Origin: Clostridia bacterium
GTDB taxonomy: Bacteria; Bacillota; Clostridia; TANB77; CAG-508
Length of the DNA stretch: 64,000 nucleotides
Direction: 5' to 3'
NCBI GenBank assembly: GCA_900759015.1
Contig: CAAEUE010000015.1
Location: 186,001 to 250,000 of the forward strand
How positions within the stretch are numbered: position 1 is the stretch's first letter; each line of letters begins with the position of its first letter. Shown one piece after another: positions 20,020 to 28,256 of the stretch. A program made the translations under genes and the position numbers. The notes beneath the pieces are model-generated. The model did not search any database and was not told the origin of the DNA. It saw only the letters and a program-made list of their open reading frames with translations.

Positions 20020-21006
20020 TTATGCAAATTTTTCTTGTATTTTTTTTCTTATAAATCTAATTCTTCCTAGTTTCTCATATATTTTTAACGTTTTTTCATT
20101 AACACTTTTCATATACTTATTTTTTAAGCCTTTTTCTTTTAAATAAGGGTTTTCCTTCCATTTTGGAAATGTTGAATTTAATTTTTCCCAAGCCAATTTT
20201 ACTGTTTTATCTCTTTCTTCTTTTTCTTCAATCATAATCATTCTTAACATAGAACTACATAATAAATATCTTGCATAATTATATTCTAATTCATTTTTGT
20301 AATTATCAAATATATTTTTTTCTTTATAAAATTCTATTACATTGTCTAAAACATCTATTATTTGTGCAGTTTTACTTGTTTGAGTATTTGAAATAGAATT
20401 TTCTCTTTGTACATAATGTATAAATGGCTTTTTTACTATTGATATAGTATTTATATAAGGTATTAATTTATAAAAAAATTCTACATCTTCATATCTTAAA
20501 CCTACTGGAAATTTTATTTTTGTTCTTTCCAATAATTCTTTTTTTATTAGTTTATTCCATGCTACAACTCTTGCATTCAATATCATATCTCTTCTGTCTT
20601 TATATGCTCTACCTCTACTTTCAATTGTTTCTTCTGGATATTCCCATAAGTAATCACATTCTACAACATCTGCTTTATCAATTATTGCAGTTTCATACAT
20701 TTCTTTATACATTTCCTCTTCTACATAATCGTCAGAATCTAAAAACGCAATATATTCCCCTGTTGTATATGGTAAAGCATAATTTCTTGCATCAGATAAT
20801 CCACCATTTTCTTTTTTTAAATATACTATTTTGTCAGGATATTTATTTTTATATTTTTTTGCTATTTCCTCAGAACTATCTTTACTTCCATCATTTACTA
20901 AAATTATTTCTATGTCTTCCAAAGACTGTTCTACTAATGATTTTATGCATTTTTCAATATATTCTTCTACATTATAGAATGGTACTATAACACTAACTTT
21001 TTTCAT
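20020..21006 (-). CDS. GT2 family glycosyltransferase (EpsJ/CpsJ-like)
   Basis: 328 residues. VIVPFYNVEEYI (6-17), NDGSKDSSEE and LDSDDYVEEEMY are the textbook motifs of capsule GT2 transferases. The middle section (ARVVAWNKL, GLRYEDVEF) contains the WNK and Glu-Asp pair found in this subgroup; the Asp is the likely catalytic base. The C-terminal third is basic and helical. It shares the same domain layout as its downstream neighbour at 21027-21974, and the pair could be ancient duplicates. The ATG follows GAGGAG. Confidence 0.9.
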   Translation of the reverse strand: MKKVSVIVPFYNVEEYIEKCIKSLVEQSLEDIEIILVNDGSKDSSEEIAKKYKNKYPDKIVYLKKENGGLSDARNYALPYTTGEYIAFLDSDDYVEEEMYKEMYETAIIDKADVVECDYLWEYPEETIESRGRAYKDRRDMILNARVVAWNKLIKKELLERTKIKFPVGLRYEDVEFFYKLIPYINTISIVKKPFIHYVQRENSISNTQTSKTAQIIDVLDNVIEFYKEKNIFDNYKNELEYNYARYLLCSSMLRMIMIEEKEERDKTVKLAWEKLNSTFPKWKENPYLKEKGLKNKYMKSVNEKTLKIYEKLGRIRFIRKKIQEKFA

Positions 21007-21026
21007 TCAACTCTCCTCTATTCTAC

Positions 21027-21974
21027 TTATTTCATTTGTAAATATAACTTCATATTAAGATTTAGTAATATTTTCTTTATTAACTGTTTAATATTTCTTA
21101 TTTTAATATTTTTTGTCATTTTCCTGTTTTTTATTTCTTTAATGTATTTCTTTTGATCATCATTATGTAATTCTTTTGCTTTTAAAATTATTGCATTTGT
21201 ATAATATATTTTTAAATTTTGTTTAGTTATTTTATTAATATTTAATATTTCTATTAATACAACCGCATTATCATAATGTTTTAATGCATCATAAGCTTTC
21301 TTTAAAGTTTTCTTATAATCTTCATTTCTCGTTATACTATTATCACTTTGAACATAATAATATCCGTAAAAATTTACAGAAACCATTGTTTTCGCCAATA
21401 CAATTATAAATGGAACTAAACCAAAATCTTCATGTTCTGTTCCTACCGCAAATTTCAAACTATTTTTTATAAAAATATCTTTTTTAATTAAGTATACACA
21501 TGGTGAATCTAATAATACATCTGTACCATATAATTGGTTAAAACCATCTTCACCTGTAGTTTTTTCGAAAGTTGCTCCTGGTACTATTTCTATAACTTTT
21601 CCCTCTCCATCAACTCTTTGTAATTTAAATTTAATTAAATCAATATCTTGACTCACATATTCTTCTAATGTTTTTAATAAAGATTTATCAATATAATCGT
21701 CAGAATCTAAAAACATTATATAATCGCCTTTTGCTTTTTCTACACCAAAATTTCTTGTATCAGCAACCCCTGAATTTTGTTTTTTATAATAACTAATTAA
21801 TTCAGGATATTTATTTTTATATTCATTTATTATTTTCTCTGAATCATCTTTACTACCATCATTAATAATTACTATTTCTAAATTTTTATAATCTTGTGCA
21901 ATTACCGAATCAAAACATCTTCTTAAATATTTTTCGGTATTATATACAGGAATTATAACACTAATTTTTTTCAT
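21027..21974 (-). CDS. GT2 family glycosyltransferase
   Basis: 315 residues. A GT-A domain with VIIPVYNTEKYL, NDGSKDDSE and LDSDDYIDK, then GTEHEDFGLVP, where the Glu-Asp pair is the likely catalytic-base region. The ATG at 21974 is chosen because GGAG lies seven bases upstream; an in-frame TTG at 21986 overlaps that site and is unlikely to be used. The C-terminal 60 residues are very basic (Lys-rich), suggesting contact with the membrane surface. It adds one sugar in the glycan pathway; specificity is not readable. Confidence 0.88.
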   Translation of the reverse strand: MKKISVIIPVYNTEKYLRRCFDSVIAQDYKNLEIVIINDGSKDDSEKIINEYKNKYPELISYYKKQNSGVADTRNFGVEKAKGDYIMFLDSDDYIDKSLLKTLEEYVSQDIDLIKFKLQRVDGEGKVIEIVPGATFEKTTGEDGFNQLYGTDVLLDSPCVYLIKKDIFIKNSLKFAVGTEHEDFGLVPFIIVLAKTMVSVNFYGYYYVQSDNSITRNEDYKKTLKKAYDALKHYDNAVVLIEILNINKITKQNLKIYYTNAIILKAKELHNDDQKKYIKEIKNRKMTKNIKIRNIKQLIKKILLNLNMKLYLQMK

Positions 21975-22011
21975 TTTTTTCTCCAATCTAAGGAATTGGT
22001 TGACGTCCTAT

Positions 22012-22101
22012 AGGGATTTGGGGACGTTCCTTTTTTCCCTATTTTACATTTTCTTTGCACTATTTCCTTTTTTATGAACTTTTAACTCCGTCCCTAAAGT
22101 T
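22012..22101. repeat. Dispersed palindromic repeat, copy 1
   Basis: AGGGATTTGGGGACGTTCC, a T-run and CCCT (22012-22040), with a diverged second piece GAACTTTTAACTCCGTCCC and AAAGTTC (22075-22101) that runs into the last codons of the GT4 gene. It lies between the GT4 and GT2 genes of the glycan locus. Confidence 0.75.
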
Positions 22102-23179
22102 CATTTATTATTTTCTCTAATTTGTTAAATATTTTGTTGTTATATTCATTCGCATCAAATTTTTTAGTTATTTCATATCCTTTTTCTATAAAATCTTTCA
22201 TTGCTTTATATATTTCTATTTCATCTTTTTCTACCACTACTCCATATCCTTCTACCTGCTCATAGTCTGATACATTTGTAGTTATTATTGGTTTATTTAG
22301 GATAAATGATTCTAAATATACTACTGGATATCCCTCATAATCTGAAGATAATACCACACAATCACATAATTTATAGTATGGATATGGATTTTTCTTTCTT
22401 CCTAAAAATATTACTTCGTTTTCTAACTTTTTATTTTTTACCTGTTCTTTATAAAGATTGGTATCTGGTCCATCTCCTATAAAAACCATTCTAAACTTCT
22501 TATGATCTTTTTTTAGTTGTTCTGCTGCATAAATTATTCTTGTTAACCTTTTTTGTCTTTCATCATGTCGTCCTACATTTAAAAATGTAACTACATTCTC
22601 TTTTTTTAAATCAGTTACTGCCTCTTCTGCTTTGTTTAATATTCTTTTATCATTTATTAAATTATTGCATGTTACAACTTTATCTTTTAGTTTTGGAAAG
22701 ACCTGTATAAAGCTATCTTTCCCTTCTTTTGAGACAAATACTATTTTTTTAAATTTATTTACTTTTCTCTTATTAAAAAAGTCTCTCATTTTCTTTTTAT
22801 CATTATTATATAAGCTTAAATAGTCTGCATGGCCCCATATAGCATTATTTTTAGAACATGTCCTTGCTATGAAGCTTGCAGGCATTGAATATGTTGCAAA
22901 ACTTGCGGCAAAATCAAATTTATTTTTATATTGTTTTTTAAATTTATATCTTTTTATTAAATTATTTATTTTTCTTTTTATAATGTTTTTGTCATTTGCA
23001 GGTGTATATTCTATTATTTCTATGTTTGGAGAAATTTTGTCTAAAAAAACTCCTTCTTTTTTTTCTAGAGCTATTGTTATTTCATAACCTTTTTCTAGTA
23101 AAAAATTCGTAAGAGTTACAAGAGAGGTTTCTATTCCACCTAAGTCTAAATTATATGCTGCAAATAATAATTTTTTCAT
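22094..23179 (-). CDS. GT4 family glycosyltransferase
   Basis: 361 residues, GT-B fold. The N-terminus carries AAYNLDLGGIETSL, the glycine-rich acceptor-side loop; the C-terminal domain has NVGRHDERQKR and the glutamate motif DYEGYPVVYLES, which binds the nucleotide sugar. The length is normal for the family. It resembles the GT4 at 17347-18489 in layout but is clearly a different protein. A copy of the dispersed repeat lies just past its stop codon, and another lies upstream of its start, so it may be a separately moving or separately transcribed unit. Confidence 0.9.
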   Translation of the reverse strand: MKKLLFAAYNLDLGGIETSLVTLTNFLLEKGYEITIALEKKEGVFLDKISPNIEIIEYTPANDKNIIKRKINNLIKRYKFKKQYKNKFDFAASFATYSMPASFIARTCSKNNAIWGHADYLSLYNNDKKKMRDFFNKRKVNKFKKIVFVSKEGKDSFIQVFPKLKDKVVTCNNLINDKRILNKAEEAVTDLKKENVVTFLNVGRHDERQKRLTRIIYAAEQLKKDHKKFRMVFIGDGPDTNLYKEQVKNKKLENEVIFLGRKKNPYPYYKLCDCVVLSSDYEGYPVVYLESFILNKPIITTNVSDYEQVEGYGVVVEKDEIEIYKAMKDFIEKGYEITKKFDANEYNNKIFNKLEKIINEL

Positions 23180-23270
23180 ATTAATTACACCTTCATTTCT
23201 CCCTATTTTTTCTTATGCCATTTTATATTAAAACTATGTATGTGTCAACGAAATCCGCACACAAAAAAAT

Positions 23271-23308
23271 CGGGATTTAAGGAACGTCCCCATATCCCTA
23301 AATCTCGA
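23271..23308. repeat. Dispersed palindromic repeat, copy 2
   Basis: CGGGATTTAA, GGAACGTCCCC, ATATCCC, then AAATCTCG, a full unit with extra outer arm. It lies between the Alg13-like gene and the GT4 gene, just past the stop of the former. Confidence 0.85.
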
Positions 23309-23788
23309 TTAATTATTATCTATAAAATCTTCAATTAATTTTATCATATGATCTGTTTCACTTTTAAAATGTTTTGGTTTAAATGTTTTGACCTTATTTA
23401 AAGCTTTTTCTAAATCATCTAATTCTGTTACACCTATTAAAAAATCTTGTTTATCAAAAGAATCTATTATTTGTATTTGGTGGTCATTTATATGTTCTCC
23501 AAAAGCACTTAAACGTGGTACTGCAATTACTTTCTTTCCCATTTTTAATGCCATTACTATAGAGCCAACTCCTCCATGAGTTATAACTAAATCTGCCTTC
23601 TTCATTATTTCTCTTAACTTTTCTTCTGGCATTAAACTGTATATTTCCATATCTTTAGATTCATATTTTGTTCTTCCTGCTTGAACAACAACTTTCTCTG
23701 TTATTACTTTTTCATTAATTAACTCTTGAATTTTATCAAGTAAGCGATGAAAACTATTGTCCTGTGTTCCTAATAATACTAATATCAA
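23309..23788 (-). CDS. Alg13-like catalytic subunit of a split glycosyltransferase (EpsF/PssE type), TTG start
   Basis: 159 residues from a TTG at 23788. The TTG overlaps the stop of the upstream Alg14-like gene (TTGA) and follows AGGAGG by about nine bases; a longer frame to 23842 would lie wholly within the neighbouring gene. The start LILVLLGTQ and the later ITHGGVGSIVMAL and PRLSAFGEHINDHQ motifs are those of the GT28 C-terminal (donor-binding) domain, as in Alg13, CpsG and PssE. The GGVGS loop binds the nucleotide-sugar phosphate. It should act only together with its membrane-bound partner encoded upstream, adding the second sugar to the lipid carrier. Confidence 0.87.
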   Translation of the reverse strand: MILVLLGTQDNSFHRLLDKIQELINEKVITEKVVVQAGRTKYESKDMEIYSLMPEEKLREIMKKADLVITHGGVGSIVMALKMGKKVIAVPRLSAFGEHINDHQIQIIDSFDKQDFLIGVTELDDLEKALNKVKTFKPKHFKSETDHMIKLIEDFIDNN

Positions 23789-24261
23789 AATATTGATCCT
23801 CCTAATTTTGCTTTTGGATATAATTTCAGCATTTCCTTCCATTGCACTATAAATAAATCTGCAAACTTATAAACTAGTTTTCCTGTTGCTGTTTTAGAAT
23901 TTCTATTTGCAAATGTTTCTATATATATAATCTTACTACCAAATATTTTTCCTAGTATGCACATTGGGCCTGCATTATGTGTGCCGGTTGTTACTATATA
24001 TTTAGGTCTTATTTTTATATAGTAAAATACTGTTAAAATACAATTCCATAAAAACTTAAATGGGTATACCAATGGATGTGATCTCGTTCCATATACCATA
24101 TACGAAATCCTTTTTCCATATTTTTTTTTAAAACCTTCTGTAAATTTATCTTTTTCTGTTATTATATGATAATCATACTTTTCAAACATTGGTTTTAATT
24201 GCATTAATTCATTAAAATGCCCACCTGTACTAGATATAAATAGTACTTTCTTTTTTTTCAT
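23785..24261 (-). CDS. Alg14-like membrane-anchoring subunit of a split glycosyltransferase (EpsE/PssD type)
   Basis: 158 residues. FISSTGGHFNELM (8-20) is the glycine-rich loop of the Alg14/MurG N-terminal domain, followed by TTGTHNAGPMCILG and IYIETFANRNSKT, both typical of Alg14/CpsF/PssD proteins. A hydrophobic stretch around residues 68-85 may sit at the membrane. In such pairs this subunit binds the lipid acceptor and recruits the Alg13-like partner, whose gene overlaps this stop codon. As the first gene of the run, it may mark the start of the operon, and its product probably acts right after chain initiation. Confidence 0.88.
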   Translation of the reverse strand: MKKKKVLFISSTGGHFNELMQLKPMFEKYDYHIITEKDKFTEGFKKKYGKRISYMVYGTRSHPLVYPFKFLWNCILTVFYYIKIRPKYIVTTGTHNAGPMCILGKIFGSKIIYIETFANRNSKTATGKLVYKFADLFIVQWKEMLKLYPKAKLGGSIF

Positions 24262-24288
24262 ATTGCCTCCACATTTATTTAGCTAGCT

Positions 24289-26163
24289 TTATTCTTCTGT
24301 TTTATTTTGTTCTTTGTCTTTTTGAAGTTCTACATATCTTTTTATTTTCATTGTTGTTGTTTTTGCAAATTCATCATGTTTTAATTCTAGATTTTTTATT
24401 GCTTTATATGATGTTAAACTCTTATTAACATCTTTTATTTTATTCCAAATTATTTTATGTATTTCTTCTTCACTTAAATCTTTTCCATGTAATCTTTCTA
24501 TTTCTTCCATGTTTGGTATAACTTTTGCAGATATTGTTAATTCTTTTTCTCCTTCTACTTCTTTTCCATATACCATACATTCTTGGATTTCTGGAACTTT
24601 AGATAATAATAATTCTATTTCTTCTGGATAAATATTTTTTCCGTTTTGTGTTACTATAACATTTTTACTTCTTCCTGTAACATATACATAACCATCTTTA
24701 TCTTGATAACCAATATCCCCAGAATTGAACCATCCATCATGTACTACTTCTTTTGTTGCTTCTTCATCTTCATAATATCCAAGCATTAATGTTTGGCTCT
24801 TAATCCAAATTTCGCCTTCTCCATTTTCGTTTGGATTATGTATTTTTATTTGTGCACAATTTACTGGAAGTCCAACTGAACCTACTCTTGGGTCACACTC
24901 TGGTGTAAGTGCTGCAATTGGAGCAGTTTCTGTTAATCCATATCCTTGTAAGAATTCGATTCCTATATCTTGAACCCATTTTCCTATTTTTTTGTCTATT
25001 GGCGCTGCTGCAGAAACTATGATTCTCATATTTCCACCTAAATTGTCATATATCTCTTTAAATACTTTCCTTTTAATATCTATTCCTACACTTTTTAATG
25101 CATTTGTTAAATGAAGCATAGAATTTACTAACCCTGATTTTCCACTTTTTTCTATTGATTGATTTATTTTCTTATATAAACTTTCAACTAATAATGGTAC
25201 TGCAAGCATTGCAGTTGGTTTTGCTTCTTGCATATCTGGTACTATATATCTTAAGCCTCCACAAATTGCAACTGATGAACCATTTGCAAATGGCAACAAT
25301 GCACCGATTGATGATTCATATGTATGATGTAATGGTAATACAGAGAAAAATCTATCTCTTTCATATATTTTTACATATTTTGAAACTGCATTTACATTTT
25401 CTGCTAAATTTCTGTGGCATAACATAACACCTTTAGCTTGTGATGTTGTTCCAGATGTAAATATTAAAAATTTGAATTCTTCTGGATCTATTTCTACATC
25501 CATATATTCTGTATTTCCTGCATCTGTTAATTTTTTACCTTCTGCTATTACATGCTCTATTCCAACATCTCTACCTCGTACACCTTCATCACTATTCATT
25601 TCGATAAAATATTTTACCATTGGTAAATTATCTTTTATTTTATCTATTGAATCTTTTTTCTTTTTAGAATAAATTACTGCGCTAGCATGTGAACGTTTTA
25701 TTACATTTTCTATTTCATTGTTTGGTAATTCTTTATCTACAGGAACAGCAATACCAACTCCGCATAAGATTGAGAAATATGAAACATACCAATAATATGT
25801 GTTTTCACCAATAATTATAATTCTTTCATTTGTTAGATTTAAGTACTTCATAAGACCTGTACCTAAATTAATTGCATCATTTCCGAATCTTTCATAAGTA
25901 AATTCCTCGAATTTAGCTTTATGATCATGGTTTGGTCTTTCTAAAATATATATATTATTTTTATATTTTTCTATTGATCTTTTAAATATCTCTTTTACTG
26001 TTTTATAATGTGTTTCTGGATAAAACTTATTTTTAGACTTTTTATCTTTTATTTGATCTATTTTGTCATAATTAACTTGCATTTCTTGTATGTTTTCCAT
26101 ACCTTCCATTTTCATCTTAGGAAATTTAAAATCTGGTAATTTAAAATCTCTTAAAATTCTCAT
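24289..26163 (-). CDS. Long-chain acyl-CoA (or acyl-ACP) synthetase, AMP-binding family
   Basis: 624 residues, the normal size of FadD-like enzymes. The ATP/AMP phosphate loop is FTSGTTSQAKGVM (about 235-247); LQGYGLTETAP is the A5 motif, and SGDIGYQDKDGYVYVTGR is the A7/A8 region with the adenylate-binding Asp and hinge Arg. A C-terminal Lys appears in FAKTTTMKIKRY. It activates fatty acids to acyl-adenylates and then thioesters. The gene is divergent from an acyl-ACP thioesterase across a 216-base gap, so free acid released by one could be activated by the other (inference). The first 50 residues are an unusual Lys/Met-rich extension. Confidence 0.9.
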   Translation of the reverse strand: MRILRDFKLPDFKFPKMKMEGMENIQEMQVNYDKIDQIKDKKSKNKFYPETHYKTVKEIFKRSIEKYKNNIYILERPNHDHKAKFEEFTYERFGNDAINLGTGLMKYLNLTNERIIIIGENTYYWYVSYFSILCGVGIAVPVDKELPNNEIENVIKRSHASAVIYSKKKKDSIDKIKDNLPMVKYFIEMNSDEGVRGRDVGIEHVIAEGKKLTDAGNTEYMDVEIDPEEFKFLIFTSGTTSQAKGVMLCHRNLAENVNAVSKYVKIYERDRFFSVLPLHHTYESSIGALLPFANGSSVAICGGLRYIVPDMQEAKPTAMLAVPLLVESLYKKINQSIEKSGKSGLVNSMLHLTNALKSVGIDIKRKVFKEIYDNLGGNMRIIVSAAAPIDKKIGKWVQDIGIEFLQGYGLTETAPIAALTPECDPRVGSVGLPVNCAQIKIHNPNENGEGEIWIKSQTLMLGYYEDEEATKEVVHDGWFNSGDIGYQDKDGYVYVTGRSKNVIVTQNGKNIYPEEIELLLSKVPEIQECMVYGKEVEGEKELTISAKVIPNMEEIERLHGKDLSEEEIHKIIWNKIKDVNKSLTSYKAIKNLELKHDEFAKTTTMKIKRYVELQKDKEQNKTEE

Positions 26164-26249
26164 AATACTATCACTCCTATACGTTTATATTATGCCACAA
26201 TTATTAGTTTTTGTAAATAATTTTTATATTTCTATACTACTTAGTATAA

Positions 26250-26278
26250 TTGTATTTTTAAACTTTTTATGCTAGAAT
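26250..26278 (+). promoter_or_regulatory. Likely sigma-A promoter of the acyl-ACP thioesterase gene
   Basis: TTGTAT at 26250-26255 and TAGAAT at 26273-26278 are separated by 17 bases and sit about 100 bases before the ATG at 26380. A copy of the dispersed repeat (26321-26350) lies in the resulting leader. Confidence 0.5.
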
Positions 26279-26320
26279 ATAACTCGATTAAAATTTTGGA
26301 TAGTGCTCTGGTACTCTCAT

Positions 26321-26350
26321 AGGGATTTAGGGACGTTCCTTTTTTCCCTA
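26321..26350. repeat. Dispersed palindromic repeat, copy 3
   Basis: AGGGATTTAG followed by GGACGTTCC and a T-run ending in CCC. It lies between the putative promoter and the start of the thioesterase gene, so it would be transcribed in the leader. Confidence 0.8.
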
Positions 26351-26379
26351 TTTATATTAATTTTTAGGAGGCTTAAATT

Positions 26380-27111
26380 ATGGCTTTTTTTGAACATGAT
26401 TTTGAGATTGGATTAAGAGATATAGAAAATCCTAACTATTTAAGTAATAAAGCAATTTTGGCTTTTTTTGAAAATATTGGTTCTTACCACTCTGATAGCA
26501 TTAATTTTGGATTAAATGAAATACCAAAAACAAAGTCTTCTTGGGTATTACTTGGATGGAAAGTTAAGGTTTTAAAAAGACCAATTTATGGTGATAAATT
26601 GCACATAGTTACATGGGCTAGAAACACAGAACAATTCTCTACTTATCGTGATTATGAAGTATACAATCAAAATAATGAATTAGTTATTATTGGAACTTCT
26701 AAGTGGGTTTTAGTTGATACTACTACTGGTAAATTAAGACCTATACCAGAAGAAATAATTAATTTATACAATCCAGATACTAAAACTGCTTTTCCTCCTG
26801 AAGAAGCCATGCTTACTAAATTATCTAATTCGGATAATTATGAATCTTTAAGTATGTATACAGTTAATCGTTCACAAATAGATTTAAACAACCATATGCA
26901 TAATTTATATTATTTAGATATGGCTTATGAAGCATTGCCTGCTGAAGTTTATAAAAATAATACATTTAACTTTTTTGAAATAGCCTATAAAAAGCAAATT
27001 AGACTCCATGATATAGTAAAATGTTACTATGTTTTCGAAGAAAATACTCATAAAGTAATTATTGAAGGTCTTGATGATAAAAAAATTCATGCTATTATTA
27101 TATTTAAGTAG
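26380..27111 (+). CDS. Acyl-ACP thioesterase (FatA/FatB-like, double hotdog)
   Basis: 243 residues, the usual size of bacterial acyl-ACP thioesterases. The first hotdog contains SNKAILAFFENIG, the long central helix; WVLLGWKVKVLKRP and DKLHIVTWAR follow, and TSKWVLVDTTTGKLRPIP is the typical connector. The second half carries RSQIDLNNHMHNLYYLDM, where the Asp-x-Asn-x-His arrangement is the family's catalytic region. It hydrolyses acyl-ACP to free fatty acid in the cytoplasm. It is one of the few plus-strand genes here, starts at an ATG after TAGGAGG, and is divergent from the acyl-CoA synthetase gene. Confidence 0.92.
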   Translation: MAFFEHDFEIGLRDIENPNYLSNKAILAFFENIGSYHSDSINFGLNEIPKTKSSWVLLGWKVKVLKRPIYGDKLHIVTWARNTEQFSTYRDYEVYNQNNELVIIGTSKWVLVDTTTGKLRPIPEEIINLYNPDTKTAFPPEEAMLTKLSNSDNYESLSMYTVNRSQIDLNNHMHNLYYLDMAYEALPAEVYKNNTFNFFEIAYKKQIRLHDIVKCYYVFEENTHKVIIEGLDDKKIHAIIIFK

Positions 27112-27118
27112 AATTAAT

Positions 27119-27155
27119 AAAACAGAGCATTATTTCATTTTGCTCTGTTTTATTA
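27119..27155. terminator. Bidirectional intrinsic terminator
   Basis: Inverted arms AAAACAGAGCA (27119-27129) and TGCTCTGTTTT (27141-27151) with an 11-base loop and A/T tracts on both sides. It separates the convergent thioesterase and polysaccharide deacetylase genes. Confidence 0.9.
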
Positions 27156-27157
27156 AA

Positions 27158-28021
27158 TCATTTTAATACATCATATATATTTTCAAACACATATCCTTTT
27201 TCTTTTAATGCTTGTATTAATTGTGGTAATAATTCATATGTACTTTTTTTAGTTCCTATATCATGCATTAATATAACTACACTATTTTTATCTCCCATTG
27301 TACTTTCTACATAGTTCATCATATCATTCACATTATCTAATCCTGCTGCATCAGCGGTTAAAGCATTCCAATCTAAATGTGCCACATTGTTTTGGTTTAA
27401 TAAATTAACTGCTTCTGCTTTAACATTTGCATATTTTCCTCCAGATGTTCCTCCTGGAAATCTAAATACCCTAGAATTATAATTTTGATCATCTATTGCA
27501 TTTTTTATAGCTGTTTCTGTTCGATTATATTCATCTAATACTGCCTGTGGTGAAGAATATATATTAGAATAAACATGTGTAAAACTATGGTTTGCTATAT
27601 AATGACCTTCTTGATATGCTCTTTTTACTATTTCTGGATATCTTTCAGCATTACTTCCTAATACAAAGAATGTTGCCTTAACATTATTCTGTTTTAATAT
27701 ATCCAAAATTGGAATAGTAACAGATTTTGAAGGACCATCATCAAATGTTAGAAAAACTCTTTTATAATCTGAATTATAAATATGTGCCACTCTATCTACT
27801 ATTTTGTTTTTCTTTGCATTATCTGAAAAAAATAGTTCATGAGTTGGTTTATTTTTGGATAATATCTCGCTTTCTATCATACTTAAATTTTCATTATAAT
27901 GACGCACAGCAAAAAATATCGCTGTAGATATAAGCGATATGATTAATATCAAAACTATTGTAATTATTATTACTTTTTTTATATTTAAACGAGGTTTTAC
28001 TTCTATTAAATCTAATGTCAT
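27158..28021 (-). CDS. Membrane-anchored polysaccharide deacetylase (CE4/NodB family, PdaA/PgdA-like)
   Basis: 287 residues. A single N-terminal transmembrane helix (about 15-38) anchors an extracellular NodB domain. The CE4 motifs are all visible: TFDDGP (92-97, catalytic base and metal Asp), HSFTH (145-149, metal His pair), RFPGG (motif 3), DWNALTAD (motif 4) and LMHD (motif 5, catalytic His). It should remove N-acetyl groups from peptidoglycan or another surface polysaccharide using a divalent metal. Sporulation-specific PdaA is one possible counterpart, but the sequence alone does not distinguish it from vegetative PgdA. It ends at a terminator shared with the convergent thioesterase gene. 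Confidence 0.92.
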   Translation of the reverse strand: MTLDLIEVKPRLNIKKVIIITIVLILIISLISTAIFFAVRHYNENLSMIESEILSKNKPTHELFFSDNAKKNKIVDRVAHIYNSDYKRVFLTFDDGPSKSVTIPILDILKQNNVKATFFVLGSNAERYPEIVKRAYQEGHYIANHSFTHVYSNIYSSPQAVLDEYNRTETAIKNAIDDQNYNSRVFRFPGGTSGGKYANVKAEAVNLLNQNNVAHLDWNALTADAAGLDNVNDMMNYVESTMGDKNSVVILMHDIGTKKSTYELLPQLIQALKEKGYVFENIYDVLK

Positions 28022-28180
28022 TTTTGCTCACCTAGCATTTATTTTTTCGCATATATTATATATCAACAATATTTAAAATTCAATACAAATATATTCTTAA
28101 TAATTGCATTTATAAAAAGCTATAGTTTTTTCGTTGTAATTATTTATACAATTCAACTTTTACCTTCAAAAATTAAAAAT

Positions 28181-28253
28181 AGGGATTTAAGGAACGTCCC
28201 CAAATCCCTAAAGGAACATCCCCAAATCCCTAGGAACGTTCTAAATCCCTTTT
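28181..28253. repeat. Dispersed palindromic repeat, copy 4 (compound)
   Basis: One full unit (AGGGATTTAA, GGAACGTCCCC, AAATCCC) is followed by two partial units (GGAACATCCCC with AAATCCC; GGAACGTT with AAATCCC). It fills the gap between the P-type ATPase stop and the deacetylase start and may end ATPase transcription. Confidence 0.85.
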
Positions 28254-28256
28254 GAT

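Noticed and set aside
21987..22093. Insertion sequence around the repeat copies
   Set aside because: No transposase frame, no terminal inverted repeats beyond the short palindrome, and no target duplication that I can see.
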